NCBI RefSeq assembly: GCF_019969725.1
Contig: NZ_JAHXYW010000028.1
Span: 1-26,208, forward strand
DNA length: 26,208 bases
Direction: 5' to 3'
Source: Neobacillus bataviensis
GTDB lineage: Bacteria > Bacillota > Bacilli > Bacillales_B > DSM-18226
The notes under the pieces are model-generated. The model was not told the origin of the DNA and ran no database searches. It saw only the letters and a list, made by a program, of their open reading frames with translations. Positions 1 to 6,854 of the stretch are shown piece after piece; the first letter of the stretch is position 1; every line of letters begins with the position of its first letter. A program made the translations under genes and the position numbers.

Positions 1-298
1 TTCTAATCTTCGACTGAATATCCATTACCTTCATTAACCGGTAAACCTTTTTATGGTTGACCTCGAACCCTTCTTCCTTAAGGGCGGTCACCATTCTAGG
101 GTAGCCAAACTCCTTGTGTTTGAGATGGATGGAAAGCATCTGGTCCATTAAGCCCTTATCGAGTTCCTTTTTCTTTTCGCGTACCTCAATTGTCTTAATC
201 CATTTGTAATAGCCTGACCTCTGTACCTCAGCAATTTCAGTTAACCATGTGACGGGATATGTCTCTTTAAGCTCATGAATAATCTCAAACCTTATTGC
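1..298 (-). CDS. IS3-family transposase OrfB, N-terminal part (cut by window edge)
   Basis: Start of the transposase catalytic partner, open to the edge of the window. The visible 99 codons match the helix-turn-helix region (HTH_21 type) that precedes the DDE integrase core in IS150-like OrfB proteins, with residues such as RSGYYKW and the motif KEFGYPRM. No ATG, GTG or TTG start with a ribosome binding site exists near its beginning. The frame is instead reached from orfA through the A-AAA-AAG heptamer at 298-304, so the product is most likely an OrfA-OrfB fusion. The DDE catalytic residues would lie beyond the window, so activity cannot be judged. Confidence 0.8.
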
Positions 299-633
299 TT
301 TTTTGATTTCACCTCCCCGTGAAGATTTGGATACTGCTTTTTTAGGTAGTCAACCTGAGCCTTATAGTAATCCCGTTCTTGTTCTATATTATTGAACTTT
401 GTTTTTGGTCGTCCTTTAAGCGGGTTATTAGTAGAAGAAAGTTTTCCCCTTTGATCGGTAAGCTGATTGCCTTCCTCATACTTTTTTACCCAAGTTTTTA
501 ATGGGGTTGGGCTTGGCAATCCTAACTCCTTAGAGAGAGTCTGGTAACTACCATCACCATTTATGTATCTCTCAACTGCTAAACGCCTGAATTCCTCTGT
601 ATAGGATTGAAATTTAGTCCCCTTTTTAGCCAT
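292..633 (-). CDS. IS3-family transposase OrfA (HTH DNA-binding)
   Basis: 113-residue OrfA. The N-terminal half (about residues 8-60) is a helix-turn-helix of the HTH_Tnp type: a YTEEFRRLAVE start, then SYQTLSKELGLPS and LKTWVKKYEEG. The C-terminal third (about 80-105) is a charged helix, EQERDYYKAQVDYLKKQ, of the leucine-zipper kind used for multimerisation in this family. It binds the ends of the element and regulates transposition. The start codon is preceded by a GGAGGGG run on the minus strand. The stop TAA at 292-294 lies just past the frameshift heptamer. It looks intact. Confidence 0.88.
   Translation of the reverse strand: MAKKGTKFQSYTEEFRRLAVERYINGDGSYQTLSKELGLPSPTPLKTWVKKYEEGNQLTDQRGKLSSTNNPLKGRPKTKFNNIEQERDYYKAQVDYLKKQYPNLHGEVKSKKQ
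298..304 (-). promoter_or_regulatory. Programmed -1 ribosomal frameshift heptamer A-AAA-AAG
   Basis: On the minus strand the last orfA codons read TCA AAA AAG CAA TAA, which contains the canonical slippery heptamer A-AAA-AAG in the correct register. A -1 slip moves ribosomes into the orfB frame. A purine-rich GGGGAGGTG lies about 5 nt upstream. Internal Shine-Dalgarno-like sequences upstream of A6G stimulate -1 frameshifting in dnaX and IS911. Family logic plus sequence make this secure; the frameshift efficiency is unknown. Confidence 0.8.
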
Positions 634-665
634 AAAAAATCCCCTCCAAGTAGTAGTGTATCATT

Positions 666-687
666 CCCGCCTGATGAGCGGGCTTTT
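666..687 (+). terminator. Hairpin with T-tract inside the IS end
   Basis: CCCGC and GCGGG pair around a 7-nt loop (CTGATGA), followed by CTTTTTT on the + strand. It sits between the IS tip and orfA. It would stop transcription that runs antisense into the element. On the minus strand it forms the orfA leader without a T-tract and could limit translation from outside promoters. The role is inferred. Confidence 0.5.
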
Positions 688-774
688 TTACACTGTCTAC
701 TTAAAGGGGATAATATCATTTTGACGGTCCTTTTTTGGTGAGATTAACACAAATACATTTTTGTAAAGTGCCTG

Positions 775-1068
775 CTACTTATTTATAGAGTTATTATTGC
801 TCTCATCACGATTTGTGGAAGCTGTTTTGTCATCGGCTTCAGCCCCTTCAACGATCTGGTTACCTATAGCACCGCCTGAAACACCGCCTATTACAGTACC
901 AACTAGTCCAAATGGAGCACCTATCATAGCACCCGCAACGGCTCCATTAAAAGCTCCTGTTGCTTCACCAAAGTCACTCGCATCTTGATTTGCATTACTA
1001 CCAGCTTGATTGTTGCCACTTTCTTCTACATTTTCACCAAATTTATTGCGTTCATTACTCTGATTCAT
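775..1068 (-). CDS. Small glycine-zipper protein, hypothetical
   Basis: 97-residue protein. Residues about 1-33 are polar and rich in Asn, Glu and Ser. Residues about 38-72 form a glycine-zipper stretch with regularly spaced small residues (GAVAGAMIGAPFG, then GGVSGGAIGNQI). The tail is again polar and Asn-rich. Glycine zippers pack as membrane or amphipathic helices and occur in many small Bacillus proteins of unknown role. No signal peptide or cysteine is visible. A ribosome binding site AAGGAAGTG lies about 5 nt before the ATG. It stands alone between an insertion sequence and a dispersed repeat. I do not recognise a specific family and assign no function. Confidence 0.65.
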   Translation of the reverse strand: MNQSNERNKFGENVEESGNNQAGSNANQDASDFGEATGAFNGAVAGAMIGAPFGLVGTVIGGVSGGAIGNQIVEGAEADDKTASTNRDESNNNSINK

Positions 1069-1205
1069 CTATTCACTTCCTTGTTTATTAATAGGGAATA
1101 TGCTGATGATGAAAGCACACCATCCCAAACATATACTACCCAGATGAAGTAGTTTTACTCACTATGTTGGTTCAAGATATACTTGTCTTATCGGCAGTCA
1201 TTTTT

Positions 1206-1295
1206 TCTTGTTCAACTAATGGGTGTAAGAGTTTAAGATGGATCGCTGCGGCGGTCTTTTTTGCTTATTGTGCTAACTGGGCAGGTTAGTGAAAG
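1206..1295 (+). repeat. Dispersed hairpin repeat, full two-part copy (R1)
   Basis: Composite unit of three parts: a left block CTAATGGGTGTAAGAGTTTAA, here at 1215-1235; a hairpin GATCGC-TGCG-GCGGTC followed by TTTTTT; and a right block GTGCTAACTGGGCAGGTTAG, whose CTAAC/GTTAG arms enclose TGGGCAG. Copy R5 at 19866-19957 has the same three-part plan with a different hairpin sequence. Partial copies lie at 1979, 16445, 20371, 25776 and 26078. The element ends 75 nt upstream of the DUF2750 gene. Confidence 0.7.
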
Positions 1296-1369
1296 AAGGT
1301 ATTTCACTTCATACTGAAGAATTATAGATAAATGACTTTTGTAATTGCAGTAATCGGAGGAAAAGGAAT

Positions 1370-1744
1370 ATGAACCAAAAAGAATTTGAGTCGGTCATAA
1401 AACAACCAGCAAAAATAAGATATGAATATTTTATTAAGAAGGTCGTTGATTATGAGGAAGTGTGGGGGTTATTTGACGGAGGTTGGGCAACTGCACAGGA
1501 TGATGATGGAATTATGTTGATTCCTTTCTTTCCTAAAAAGGATTTTGCAGAATACTGTGCCGTTAATGGTTGGAGAAATTTCAAAGCAAAATCGATTGAC
1601 TTGTATGATTTTATTGACAAATGGCTTGTGGGAATGAAGAAGGATGGAGTTAAACCTTCCATTTTCCCTACAAATCAAGATGCGGTGAAGGTCGAGATAG
1701 ATCCACTGTTAAGGGACTTAAATAACCAATTAGAAAATTATTAA
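1370..1744 (+). CDS. DUF2750 family protein
   Basis: 124-residue soluble protein. It matches the DUF2750 family as I know it, in length and in features: an N-terminal FESVIKQPAKIRYEYFIKKV helix, a WGLFDGGW strand, DDGIMLIPFFPKKDFAEYC, then a GWRNF and IDLYDFIDKWLVGMKKDG helix and a final PLLRDLNNQLENY. The fold resembles SUKH/immunity-type small domains, but the function is unknown and I infer none. Ribosome binding site CGGAGGAAAAGG lies about 4 nt before the ATG. It is monocistronic, with dispersed repeat R1 upstream and an intrinsic terminator immediately downstream. The frame is intact. Confidence 0.8.
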   Translation: MNQKEFESVIKQPAKIRYEYFIKKVVDYEEVWGLFDGGWATAQDDDGIMLIPFFPKKDFAEYCAVNGWRNFKAKSIDLYDFIDKWLVGMKKDGVKPSIFPTNQDAVKVEIDPLLRDLNNQLENY

Positions 1745-1755
1745 GATAAGGTCTA

Positions 1756-1787
1756 GTGTTTCTCCATAACGGGGAAATGCTTTTTTA
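1756..1787 (+). terminator. Intrinsic terminator after DUF2750 gene
   Basis: GTGTTTCTCC pairs with GGGGAAATGC (ten positions including G-U pairs) around the loop ATAAC and is followed by TTTTTT. It begins 12 nt after the stop codon of the DUF2750 gene. Confidence 0.75.
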
Positions 1788-1827
1788 TTAGGGCAAAAAA
1801 TTAACTGCAGTTCGAGCACTTGGGGCC
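1788..1827 (+). repeat. Short repeat copy a (second copy at 16333)
   Basis: The segment from TTAGGGCAAAA through ATTAACTGCAGTTCGAG to TGGGGCC recurs at 16333-16371 with about five differences over about 39 nt. Here it provides the 3' end of a truncated DUF3231-like reading frame on the minus strand; the other copy starts on the stop codon of the dinB pseudogene. Its GGGCA-ATTAA core resembles the right block of the dispersed hairpin repeat, so it may be a diverged relative. Confidence 0.6.
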
Positions 1828-1887
1828 ATACTCTCCCCATAGTGTTCCTATTTCGGAAGATGTAAGTTTTAAATTATCATTTTCCAT
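1801..1887 (-). pseudogene. DUF3231-like N-terminal remnant, 28 codons
   Basis: A 28-codon frame with a good ribosome binding site (AGAGGTGAG, 5 nt before the ATG). Residues 1-20 contain LTSSEIGTLWGEY, which resembles the N-terminus of DUF3231 proteins (LTSxEIxxLW). These are normally several-helix proteins of 160 or more residues. After GEYGP the frame runs into the short repeat at 1788-1827 and ends as KCSNCS-stop. The likeliest reading is a gene cut by recombination at the repeat, leaving a still translatable microgene. Whether the peptide is made is unknown. Confidence 0.5.
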
Positions 1888-1978
1888 TTGTTCTCACCTC
1901 TTCCTTATTTTTTACTGACACAGAAAAGATATGCGTATCTTTGGACTTAAACCTTTTAGATGATAATAGTTGAGCAGA

Positions 1979-2049
1979 TTCTTGTTAACTAACGTGTGCT
2001 TGAGTTCAAGAAGGATTGCAGTCACAGCTATCCTTTTTCTTATTCAAAA
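1979..2049 (+). repeat. Dispersed repeat, left block plus hairpin (R2)
   Basis: Contains ACTAACGTGTGCTTGAGTTC, matching the left block of R1 and almost identical to R7 at 25776 (CTAACGGGTGCTTGAATTCA). It is followed by an AAGGAT...ATCCTT hairpin with a T-tract. The right block is missing or decayed. It lies between the DUF3231-like remnant and the integrase pseudogene; the rest of 1888-2099 shows no gene. Confidence 0.55.
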
Positions 2050-2099
2050 AATGGGAGTTTTGTTGAAAAAGTCATACCTATAATACAGTCAATTTCTTG

Positions 2100-2698
2100 C
2101 CAAAATAGAACGTCAGTAACAATGAAGATTCCGAAACGATCATGTGGTTGACGGAAGATGAGTTTGAAGATTTGCTTGATACAATAAGGAAGAAACCCGT
2201 CAAAAGTAGGTGAGTGAATCCGGAGGAAAAGTATCGCCGTGATCGGGCAATTATTTACTTGCTTACATACGCCGGCTTGCGCGTGGATGAACTTTCGATT
2301 TTAAATTAACGGATATCGATTTAGATTTGAAGTGGATTCCAATCGTTGGAAAAGGAATGAAGAAGAACCGTCCCTATTTCGAATACGTTGATGGCTGAAA
2401 CCTTCCGGCAGAAATGGCGAATCAGAAACCGCATGTAGAGGATTCCCCTTATGTTTTTTACAGCTAGTAGGGTTCGCGGGATTCAGACGATGGTCAAAAA
2501 TTACAGCTTACCTAATAAAAAACTAACTCCCCATGTTCCGTCATACGTTTTGCAAATGGATGCTTAAAGCGACGAATAATGATATATGAAAAATTAAGAA
2601 GACTCGCCGGCTACAGTAACATCTCGACAACAGGTAAATACTTAAAGGATTTGTATAGTGATTTGGCGGATGCTGGTGAAGCCTTGCCAAAATTTTAA
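2100..2698 (+). pseudogene. Tyrosine recombinase (XerC/D-like), decayed catalytic domain
   Basis: Reading across frames recovers the catalytic half of a phage-integrase-type recombinase. First comes MWLTEDEFEDLLDTIRK, then an in-frame stop. Next is YRRDRAIIYLLTYAGLRVDEL, containing the box I Arg, followed after a frameshift by TDIDLDLKW and IVGKGMK. Then come remnants of the HxxR region (TPH, then FCKWMLKATNN), and finally AGYSNISTTGKYLKDLYSDL, containing the box II region where the last His and Tyr are expected. At least three frameshifts and one nonsense codon make it non-functional. A further open stretch after the stop (about 2701-2790) reads NALVQEVFEWIESIKEN and may be part of the same dead element. 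Confidence 0.75.
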
Positions 2699-2777
2699 GC
2701 TGATTAAATTCAAGAATGCTCTTGTACAAGAAGTTTTTGAATGGATCGAATCCATCAAGGAAAATGTCACAGAGAGG

Positions 2778-2810
2778 AAGAGGGACTGAGTTCTCCCTTT
2801 TTCTTTTTTT
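2778..2810 (+). terminator. Intrinsic terminator after recombinase remnant
   Basis: AGGGA pairs with TCCCT around CTGAGTTC, with extra A-T closing pairs, and is followed by TTTTTCTTTTTTT. It follows the end of the recombinase-derived reading frames. Confidence 0.55.
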
Positions 2811-2986
2811 AAAAGTGCACCATATACGATGGAAAATTTCCGACTAACACCTTGAATCGTGTCGCTTATTTCGCTTTGCTCCTTTTTATTTAGAGAGTGT
2901 TGACAGCTGTTGTTATTTTCCATGTTTGTGTTGAATCGGAACCTTTATTGTACGTGACCCATATAGTGGTACAAGGAGGTAAGAAA

Positions 2987-3100
2987 ATGGCAGCAGTATT
3001 GAAAATATCTAAATGTAATTTAATTTTTTTTATTTACAAGATTAATATAGATTTAAACAATCCTTATAAATACTTGAAAATGATAGGGCGTACCTTATGA
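2987..3100 (+). CDS. 37-residue leader ORF coupled to the TauE/SafE gene
   Basis: Short frame with a near-perfect ribosome binding site (AAGGAGG, 7 nt before the ATG). It encodes MAAVLKISKCNLIFF..., about residues 10-18 being hydrophobic, and ends in TGA overlapping the ATG of the permease gene (ATGA at 3097-3100). The permease itself has only a weak AGGGCG site, so translational coupling is likely. It could be a regulatory leader peptide or the stump of a lost upstream gene. The sequence is not one I recognise. Confidence 0.45.
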   Translation: MAAVLKISKCNLIFFIYKINIDLNNPYKYLKMIGRTL

Positions 3101-3861
3101 GTATAGGGATTATTTTGATGGGTTTATTTGTAGGTTTTTTGGTCGGCTTGACCGGTGTAGGAGGAGCATCACTTTTAACACCTTTATTGATACTAATGGG
3201 GATCAATCCTTCCATTGCGGTTGGAACAGATCTTGTTTATAATTCGATTACGAAATTGTTCGGAGCTTTTCAACATTGGAGACAAAAAACTGTTAATGTT
3301 CAGATGGTTAAGTATTTAGCGTTGGGAAGCATTCCGAGTGCGGTGGTGGCGATAGTTATTTTTCGCTATTTTGAATCTTATTCCCATAATCAAGAACTGA
3401 TTATTAGACATGCCTTAGGATATATCTTAATTTTGGTATCACTAGCTACCATAATCCGAACTTTCTTTGAAAAAAATTTACCACCCAATCGTTGGCAATT
3501 AAAACCTTTGCAAGAAAAGAAGGGGTTAACCATTTTGATTGGTTCCATTCTTGGGTTTATCGTTGGACTAACCTCTCTTGGTTCAGGTTCTTTATTTGCT
3601 GTTGCTATGATCTATCTTTATCGAATGACGACATCAGAGATGGTTGGTACCGATATTACTCATGCGTTTCTCTTAGTTTCGGTTGCTGGCTTGCTTCATA
3701 TGGGATATGGAAATGTTAACTACATGCTTGTGGCTAATCTATTGCTGGGTTCCATCCCAGGAGTAATTATGGGCAGTACCATATCGACAAAGATTCCGGC
3801 AAGACCCCTCCGAACCATTGTTGCTGTTTTAATCTTCGTAAGTGGACTAAAAGTACTCTGA
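3097..3861 (+). CDS. TauE/SafE family anion (sulfite/sulfonate-type) permease
   Basis: 254-residue membrane protein of the TauE/SafE (COG0730) family, with about seven to eight membrane segments in two related halves. The N-terminal half opens with a segment and the motif GLTGVGGASLLTPLL, then GTDLVYNSITK. The second half repeats the pattern with GLTSLGSGSLFAVAM and VGTDITHAFLLV. Members move sulfite, sulfoacetate, taurine-derived sulfur or other organic anions across the cytoplasmic membrane; the substrate here is not visible. It overlaps the leader ORF by ATGA and is closed by a strong terminator. It lies about 450 nt upstream of the rhamnose/sulfation cluster, so a link to sulfur supply is tempting but unproven. 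Confidence 0.82.
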   Translation: MSIGIILMGLFVGFLVGLTGVGGASLLTPLLILMGINPSIAVGTDLVYNSITKLFGAFQHWRQKTVNVQMVKYLALGSIPSAVVAIVIFRYFESYSHNQELIIRHALGYILILVSLATIIRTFFEKNLPPNRWQLKPLQEKKGLTILIGSILGFIVGLTSLGSGSLFAVAMIYLYRMTTSEMVGTDITHAFLLVSVAGLLHMGYGNVNYMLVANLLLGSIPGVIMGSTISTKIPARPLRTIVAVLIFVSGLKVL

Positions 3862-3887
3862 AAAGGAAAAACTCACGTCAACAAGAC

Positions 3888-3927
3888 AAAAAATAACCAT
3901 CGGTTTATATGCCGATGGTTATTTTTT
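3888..3927 (+). terminator. Strong bidirectional terminator
   Basis: AAAAAATAACCATCGG and CCGATGGTTATTTTTT form a perfect 16-bp stem around an 8-nt loop. It terminates the permease transcript and, with T-tracts on both strands, could also stop transcription from the right. Confidence 0.9.
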
Positions 3928-3955
3928 GCCGAAATATGTAATAAAAAAATCCCCT

Positions 3956-4224
3956 TTAATCATTTGCCAATTTATTAATATCTGAATTTGGGTTATCAGA
4001 GATATATAAATTAAATTCATTTTCCAGTTCTTCTAAAATTAATTTCCCTTTTGGAAAAACAACTTCATCTTAACAAATATGGCATCAAAATTTTAAAGCC
4101 ACCATTTTTAATTTGTTGTACTTCTTGAACAAGCCTTTGCTTTTGTATGTTGCTTGACCAGTCTTCTTCACACTTTTCAATGAAAAGGTTGAAATCTTTT
4201 ATTTAGGTCGGGGAAAGCGACCAT
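3956..4224 (-). pseudogene. Frameshifted hypothetical gene
   Basis: Three frames on the minus strand join into one about 88-residue protein: MVAFPDLNK, then DFNLFIEKCEEDWSSNIQK ... QEVQQIKNGGFKILMPY, then DEVVFPKGKLILEELENEF ... DINKLAND and a stop. One-base shifts lie near 4200 and near 4075. I do not recognise the family. The composition suggests a soluble alpha/beta protein. Confidence 0.5.
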
Positions 4225-4250
4225 TTCTAAAAAGAAACAATTAAAGTTGT

Positions 4251-4290
4251 ACCATTTTTAAATTAAATAACATAACATTAATATATGGTA
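4251..4290 (+). promoter_or_regulatory. Possible mother-cell sigma (SigK/SigE-like) promoter for the sps operon
   Basis: An AC at 4251-4252 is followed after 18 nt by CATAACATTA at 4271-4280. SigK sites read AC, 16-17 nt, CATA-NNN-TA, and SigE -10 elements read CATACA-T. The match is approximate, with one base too many inside the -10 element. It stands 30-60 nt before the first gene, where a promoter is expected. Weak evidence, supported mainly by the known mother-cell control of sps genes in B. subtilis. Confidence 0.25.
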
Positions 4291-4312
4291 AAATTTGGAA
4301 ATGGGGTTTGTT

Positions 4313-5038
4313 ATGAAAGCAGTAATACTAGCTGGCGGTACAGGGACTCGGTTGCAACCTTTAACAAAGATTATCAATAAGCACTTGCTTCCAGTTGGTT
4401 TTCATCCAATGATCTATTGGTCACTAAATCGGTTAAAACTTGCAGGAATAAATGAAATTTTAATTGTAATTAATCAAAAAGATTTAGATTCATTTTTAGA
4501 ATTATTGGGTAATGGGGAAGAATTAGGAGTTAAATTGTCATATAGTATTCAAGAGAAACAAGGCAGTGGAATTGCTAATGCTTTAAAATGTGCAAGAAGT
4601 TTTGTTGATGATAAGTTTCTCCTCTTGTTAGGAGATAATTTGTTTGACGATGATTTAAGCCCTTTTATTGAGGATTTTCGGAAAGGTGAATATGAAGCAA
4701 AAGTCCTGTTAAAAGAAGTGAATGACCCTGAGAGATTTGGAGTTGCAATATTAAATGAGATTAATCATTCTATAGAAATGATCATTGAGAAGCCTAAAAA
4801 TCCTAAATCAAGATATTGTGTAACGGGAATTTACTTTTACGATAGCCATGTATTTGAATTAATTGATTCGTTACAACCATCTAGCCGTGGAGAATTAGAG
4901 ATTACTGATTTAAATAACCTCTATATTCAAAAAAAAGGATTACATTATGACATTTTAAAGAACTGGTGGCTGGATGCTGGAACTTATGAAGCTTTATTCG
5001 AAGCGAATAAACATTTTTTTGAAAAGGGAAAAGTTTAA
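4313..5038 (+). CDS. spsI: Glucose-1-phosphate thymidylyltransferase (dTDP-glucose synthase)
   Basis: 241 residues. It makes dTDP-glucose from dTTP and glucose-1-phosphate, the first step towards dTDP-L-rhamnose. The nucleotide-binding signature GGTGTRL and PLTKIINKHLLPV is at the N-terminus (about residues 8-28), followed by PMIYWSLNRLKLAG. Further motifs are EKQGSGIANAL, LLLGDNLF (the metal/sugar loop), EKPKNPKS and WWLDAGTYEAL. I chose the ATG at 4313, giving MKAVILAGG, because GGGG lies 7 nt before it and family members start this way; a TTG at 4295 in frame is less likely. First gene of a seven-gene operon, 15 nt before spsJ. The cytosolic enzyme is of the short RmlA type and the order I-J-K-L is that of B. 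subtilis. Confidence 0.9.
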   Translation: MKAVILAGGTGTRLQPLTKIINKHLLPVGFHPMIYWSLNRLKLAGINEILIVINQKDLDSFLELLGNGEELGVKLSYSIQEKQGSGIANALKCARSFVDDKFLLLLGDNLFDDDLSPFIEDFRKGEYEAKVLLKEVNDPERFGVAILNEINHSIEMIIEKPKNPKSRYCVTGIYFYDSHVFELIDSLQPSSRGELEITDLNNLYIQKKGLHYDILKNWWLDAGTYEALFEANKHFFEKGKV

Positions 5039-5053
5039 AAAAGGGGAATTTGT

Positions 5054-6004
5054 ATGCAAAAAGAAATTCTGGTCACAGGTGGTGCCGGATTTATTGGTTC
5101 AAATTTTATAGAGTATATGCTTAGAAATACGGATTATAATATTACAAATGTGGATAAATTAACCTATGCTGGAAATATGTTAAATATGAAGGACTTTAGT
5201 ACAGATGGAAGATATCGATTTTTTCAATTTGATATTGCCATTAAAGAACAACTTCGAATGGTGTTTGACCGAAAGTATGATGCCATTCTAAACTTTGCCG
5301 CAGAAACGCACGTTGATAGAAGTATTGAAAATGCGGAACCTTTTATAAAAACAAATATTCATGGAACATTAAATCTTTTAAATTTCGTATTACAGGGGAA
5401 AGCAAAAAAGTTAATCCAAATTTCTACAGATGAAGTATATGGTTCACTTAATGAGAACGATTTCCCATTTACAGAGAAATCTCCCCTTTCTCCAAACAAT
5501 CCCTATTCCGCAAGTAAAGCTTCAGCAGATTTACTCGTTCGTTCCTATTATCAGACCTATCAGCTCCCAGTTATCATTACCCGTTGCAGTAACAATTATG
5601 GTCCACATCAACATACAGAAAAATTAATTCCCAAAATCATCACTCAAGCCTTACAGGAAAAGGAAATTACTTTATATGGTGATGGAAAAAATGTACGGGA
5701 TTGGTTATACGTGGAGGATCATTGCAGGGCTATTCATAAGGTGCTTGAACAGGGACAACCAGGTGATTTATTTAATATCGGGGGAGCCTGTGAAAAGACG
5801 AATGAAGAAGTTGCTTCCTATATTTTGGATTTGCTTGGTAAATCGAAAGACTTAATTACACATGTTACAGACAGAAAGGGCCATGATAGACGTTATTCCA
5901 TTAATTTTGGAAAAATAAAGACCAAAATTGGATGGCATCCCACTTTTTCATTTGAAGAAGGAATCAAAAAAACAATAGATTGGTATAAAAGAAAATTAGG
6001 GTGA
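5054..6004 (+). CDS. spsJ: dTDP-glucose 4,6-dehydratase
   Basis: 316-residue extended short-chain dehydrogenase (RfbB/RmlB) that converts dTDP-glucose to dTDP-4-keto-6-deoxyglucose with bound NAD. The Rossmann motif GGAGFIGS is at residues 9-16 and HVDRSIEN near 86. The catalytic STDEVYG is at 124-130, with the Asp-Glu pair that drives dehydration, and the YxxxK pair is Tyr151 and Lys155 (YSASK). Later motifs are RCSNNYGPHQH and GKNVRDWLYVEDH. The ribosome binding site AAAGGGGA lies 8 nt before the ATG. It ends 4 nt before spsK. All key residues are present, so it should be active. Confidence 0.93.
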   Translation: MQKEILVTGGAGFIGSNFIEYMLRNTDYNITNVDKLTYAGNMLNMKDFSTDGRYRFFQFDIAIKEQLRMVFDRKYDAILNFAAETHVDRSIENAEPFIKTNIHGTLNLLNFVLQGKAKKLIQISTDEVYGSLNENDFPFTEKSPLSPNNPYSASKASADLLVRSYYQTYQLPVIITRCSNNYGPHQHTEKLIPKIITQALQEKEITLYGDGKNVRDWLYVEDHCRAIHKVLEQGQPGDLFNIGGACEKTNEEVASYILDLLGKSKDLITHVTDRKGHDRRYSINFGKIKTKIGWHPTFSFEEGIKKTIDWYKRKLG

Positions 6005-6008
6005 TACG

Positions 6009-6854
6009 ATGAAGATTCTCGTTACAGGTGCAAATGGACAGTTGGGCAGAGAAGTAGTGCATCAGTTTAATCAGAACTACGAAGTCATAGGATATGGAAA
6101 AGATGAATTGGATATTTCCAATTTAGATCGTGTGTCTTTCATCTTAAAAAAAGATTGTCCAGATGTAATCATTCATTCTGCAGCCTACACTGCTGTTGAT
6201 GAATGTGAAACACAAGGAATAAAGGCGATAGAAATAAATGGACTTGGAGCAGCAAATGTAGCGAGAGCTGCTAGAAAAATTGGAGCAAGAATGTTCTATA
6301 TAAGCACAGACTACGTTTTTAATGGGGAGAAAGAAATTCCCTATCTAGAAAATGATAAGACAAACCCATTATCCATGTATGGATTAAGTAAATTGGTAGG
6401 TGAGTTAATGGTACAGACCATATTACCTAATAGTACAATCATTCGTACATCTTGGCTATATGGGCATGATGGTAAAAATTTCGTCAAAACCATGATTCAC
6501 TTCGCCAGGGAAAATAAAAAAGTAAGAGTTGTGAATGATCAGGTTGGTAGTCCGACATATACAGCCGATTTAGTTGAAATTATAAATGTCTTATTAGAAA
6601 AACCTAATGGAATCTATCATGTAAGTAATACAGGGACTTGTAGCTGGTACCAATTTGCAAAAAGAATTTACAAAGAAGCAGGAAGTGACCCTGAATTAGT
6701 GACACCATGTACGACTGAGGAATATGGTGCATTGGCAAAAAGACCGAAATTCTCCGTTATGGATCATGGTGGATTAAAAAGTAAGAAAGTACCGCTTCCA
6801 CGTAAATGGGAGGTTGCTCTACAGGCTTTTATGAAAAGGGAGTTTTTCAAATGA
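6009..6854 (+). CDS. spsK: dTDP-4-dehydrorhamnose reductase
   Basis: 281-residue RmlD-type short-chain dehydrogenase for the last step to dTDP-L-rhamnose, using NAD(P)H. GANGQLG at residues 7-13 binds the cofactor. AAYTAVDECE near 58-67 and STDYVFNG at 99-106 are typical of RmlD. The catalytic YxxxK is Tyr124 and Lys128 in MYGLSK. Further motifs are RTSWLYG, VNDQVGSPTY and GIYHVSNTG. It starts 4 nt after spsJ, and its TGA overlaps the spsL start as ATGA, which implies translational coupling. Confidence 0.92.
   Translation: MKILVTGANGQLGREVVHQFNQNYEVIGYGKDELDISNLDRVSFILKKDCPDVIIHSAAYTAVDECETQGIKAIEINGLGAANVARAARKIGARMFYISTDYVFNGEKEIPYLENDKTNPLSMYGLSKLVGELMVQTILPNSTIIRTSWLYGHDGKNFVKTMIHFARENKKVRVVNDQVGSPTYTADLVEIINVLLEKPNGIYHVSNTGTCSWYQFAKRIYKEAGSDPELVTPCTTEEYGALAKRPKFSVMDHGGLKSKKVPLPRKWEVALQAFMKREFFK

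Larger units (their letters stand above)
1..718 (-). mobile_element. IS3-family (IS150-like) insertion sequence, one end
   Basis: Partial insertion sequence running off the left edge of the window. It holds orfA, a -1 frameshift site and the first 99 codons of orfB, all read leftwards. IS3-family ends normally read TG...CA. Upstream of orfA the + strand reads ACTTAAAGGGGATAATATCA, ending in CA at 717-718, so I place the tip there by inference. The other end and the target duplication lie outside the window, so the boundary is not proven. Confidence 0.7.

Noticed and set aside
797..988. Open frame on the + strand opposite the glycine-zipper gene
   Set aside because: Pro/Ala-rich shadow of the minus-strand gene with no ribosome binding site.
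2541..2923. Two overlapping minus-strand frames across the recombinase remnant
   Set aside because: No ribosome binding site and composition not protein-like; they are antisense to the decayed integrase.
3097..3861. Assigning the TauE/SafE permease to the sulfation pathway as its sulfate importer
   Set aside because: It is separated from the cluster by a strong terminator and a pseudogene, and substrate specificity cannot be read from the sequence.
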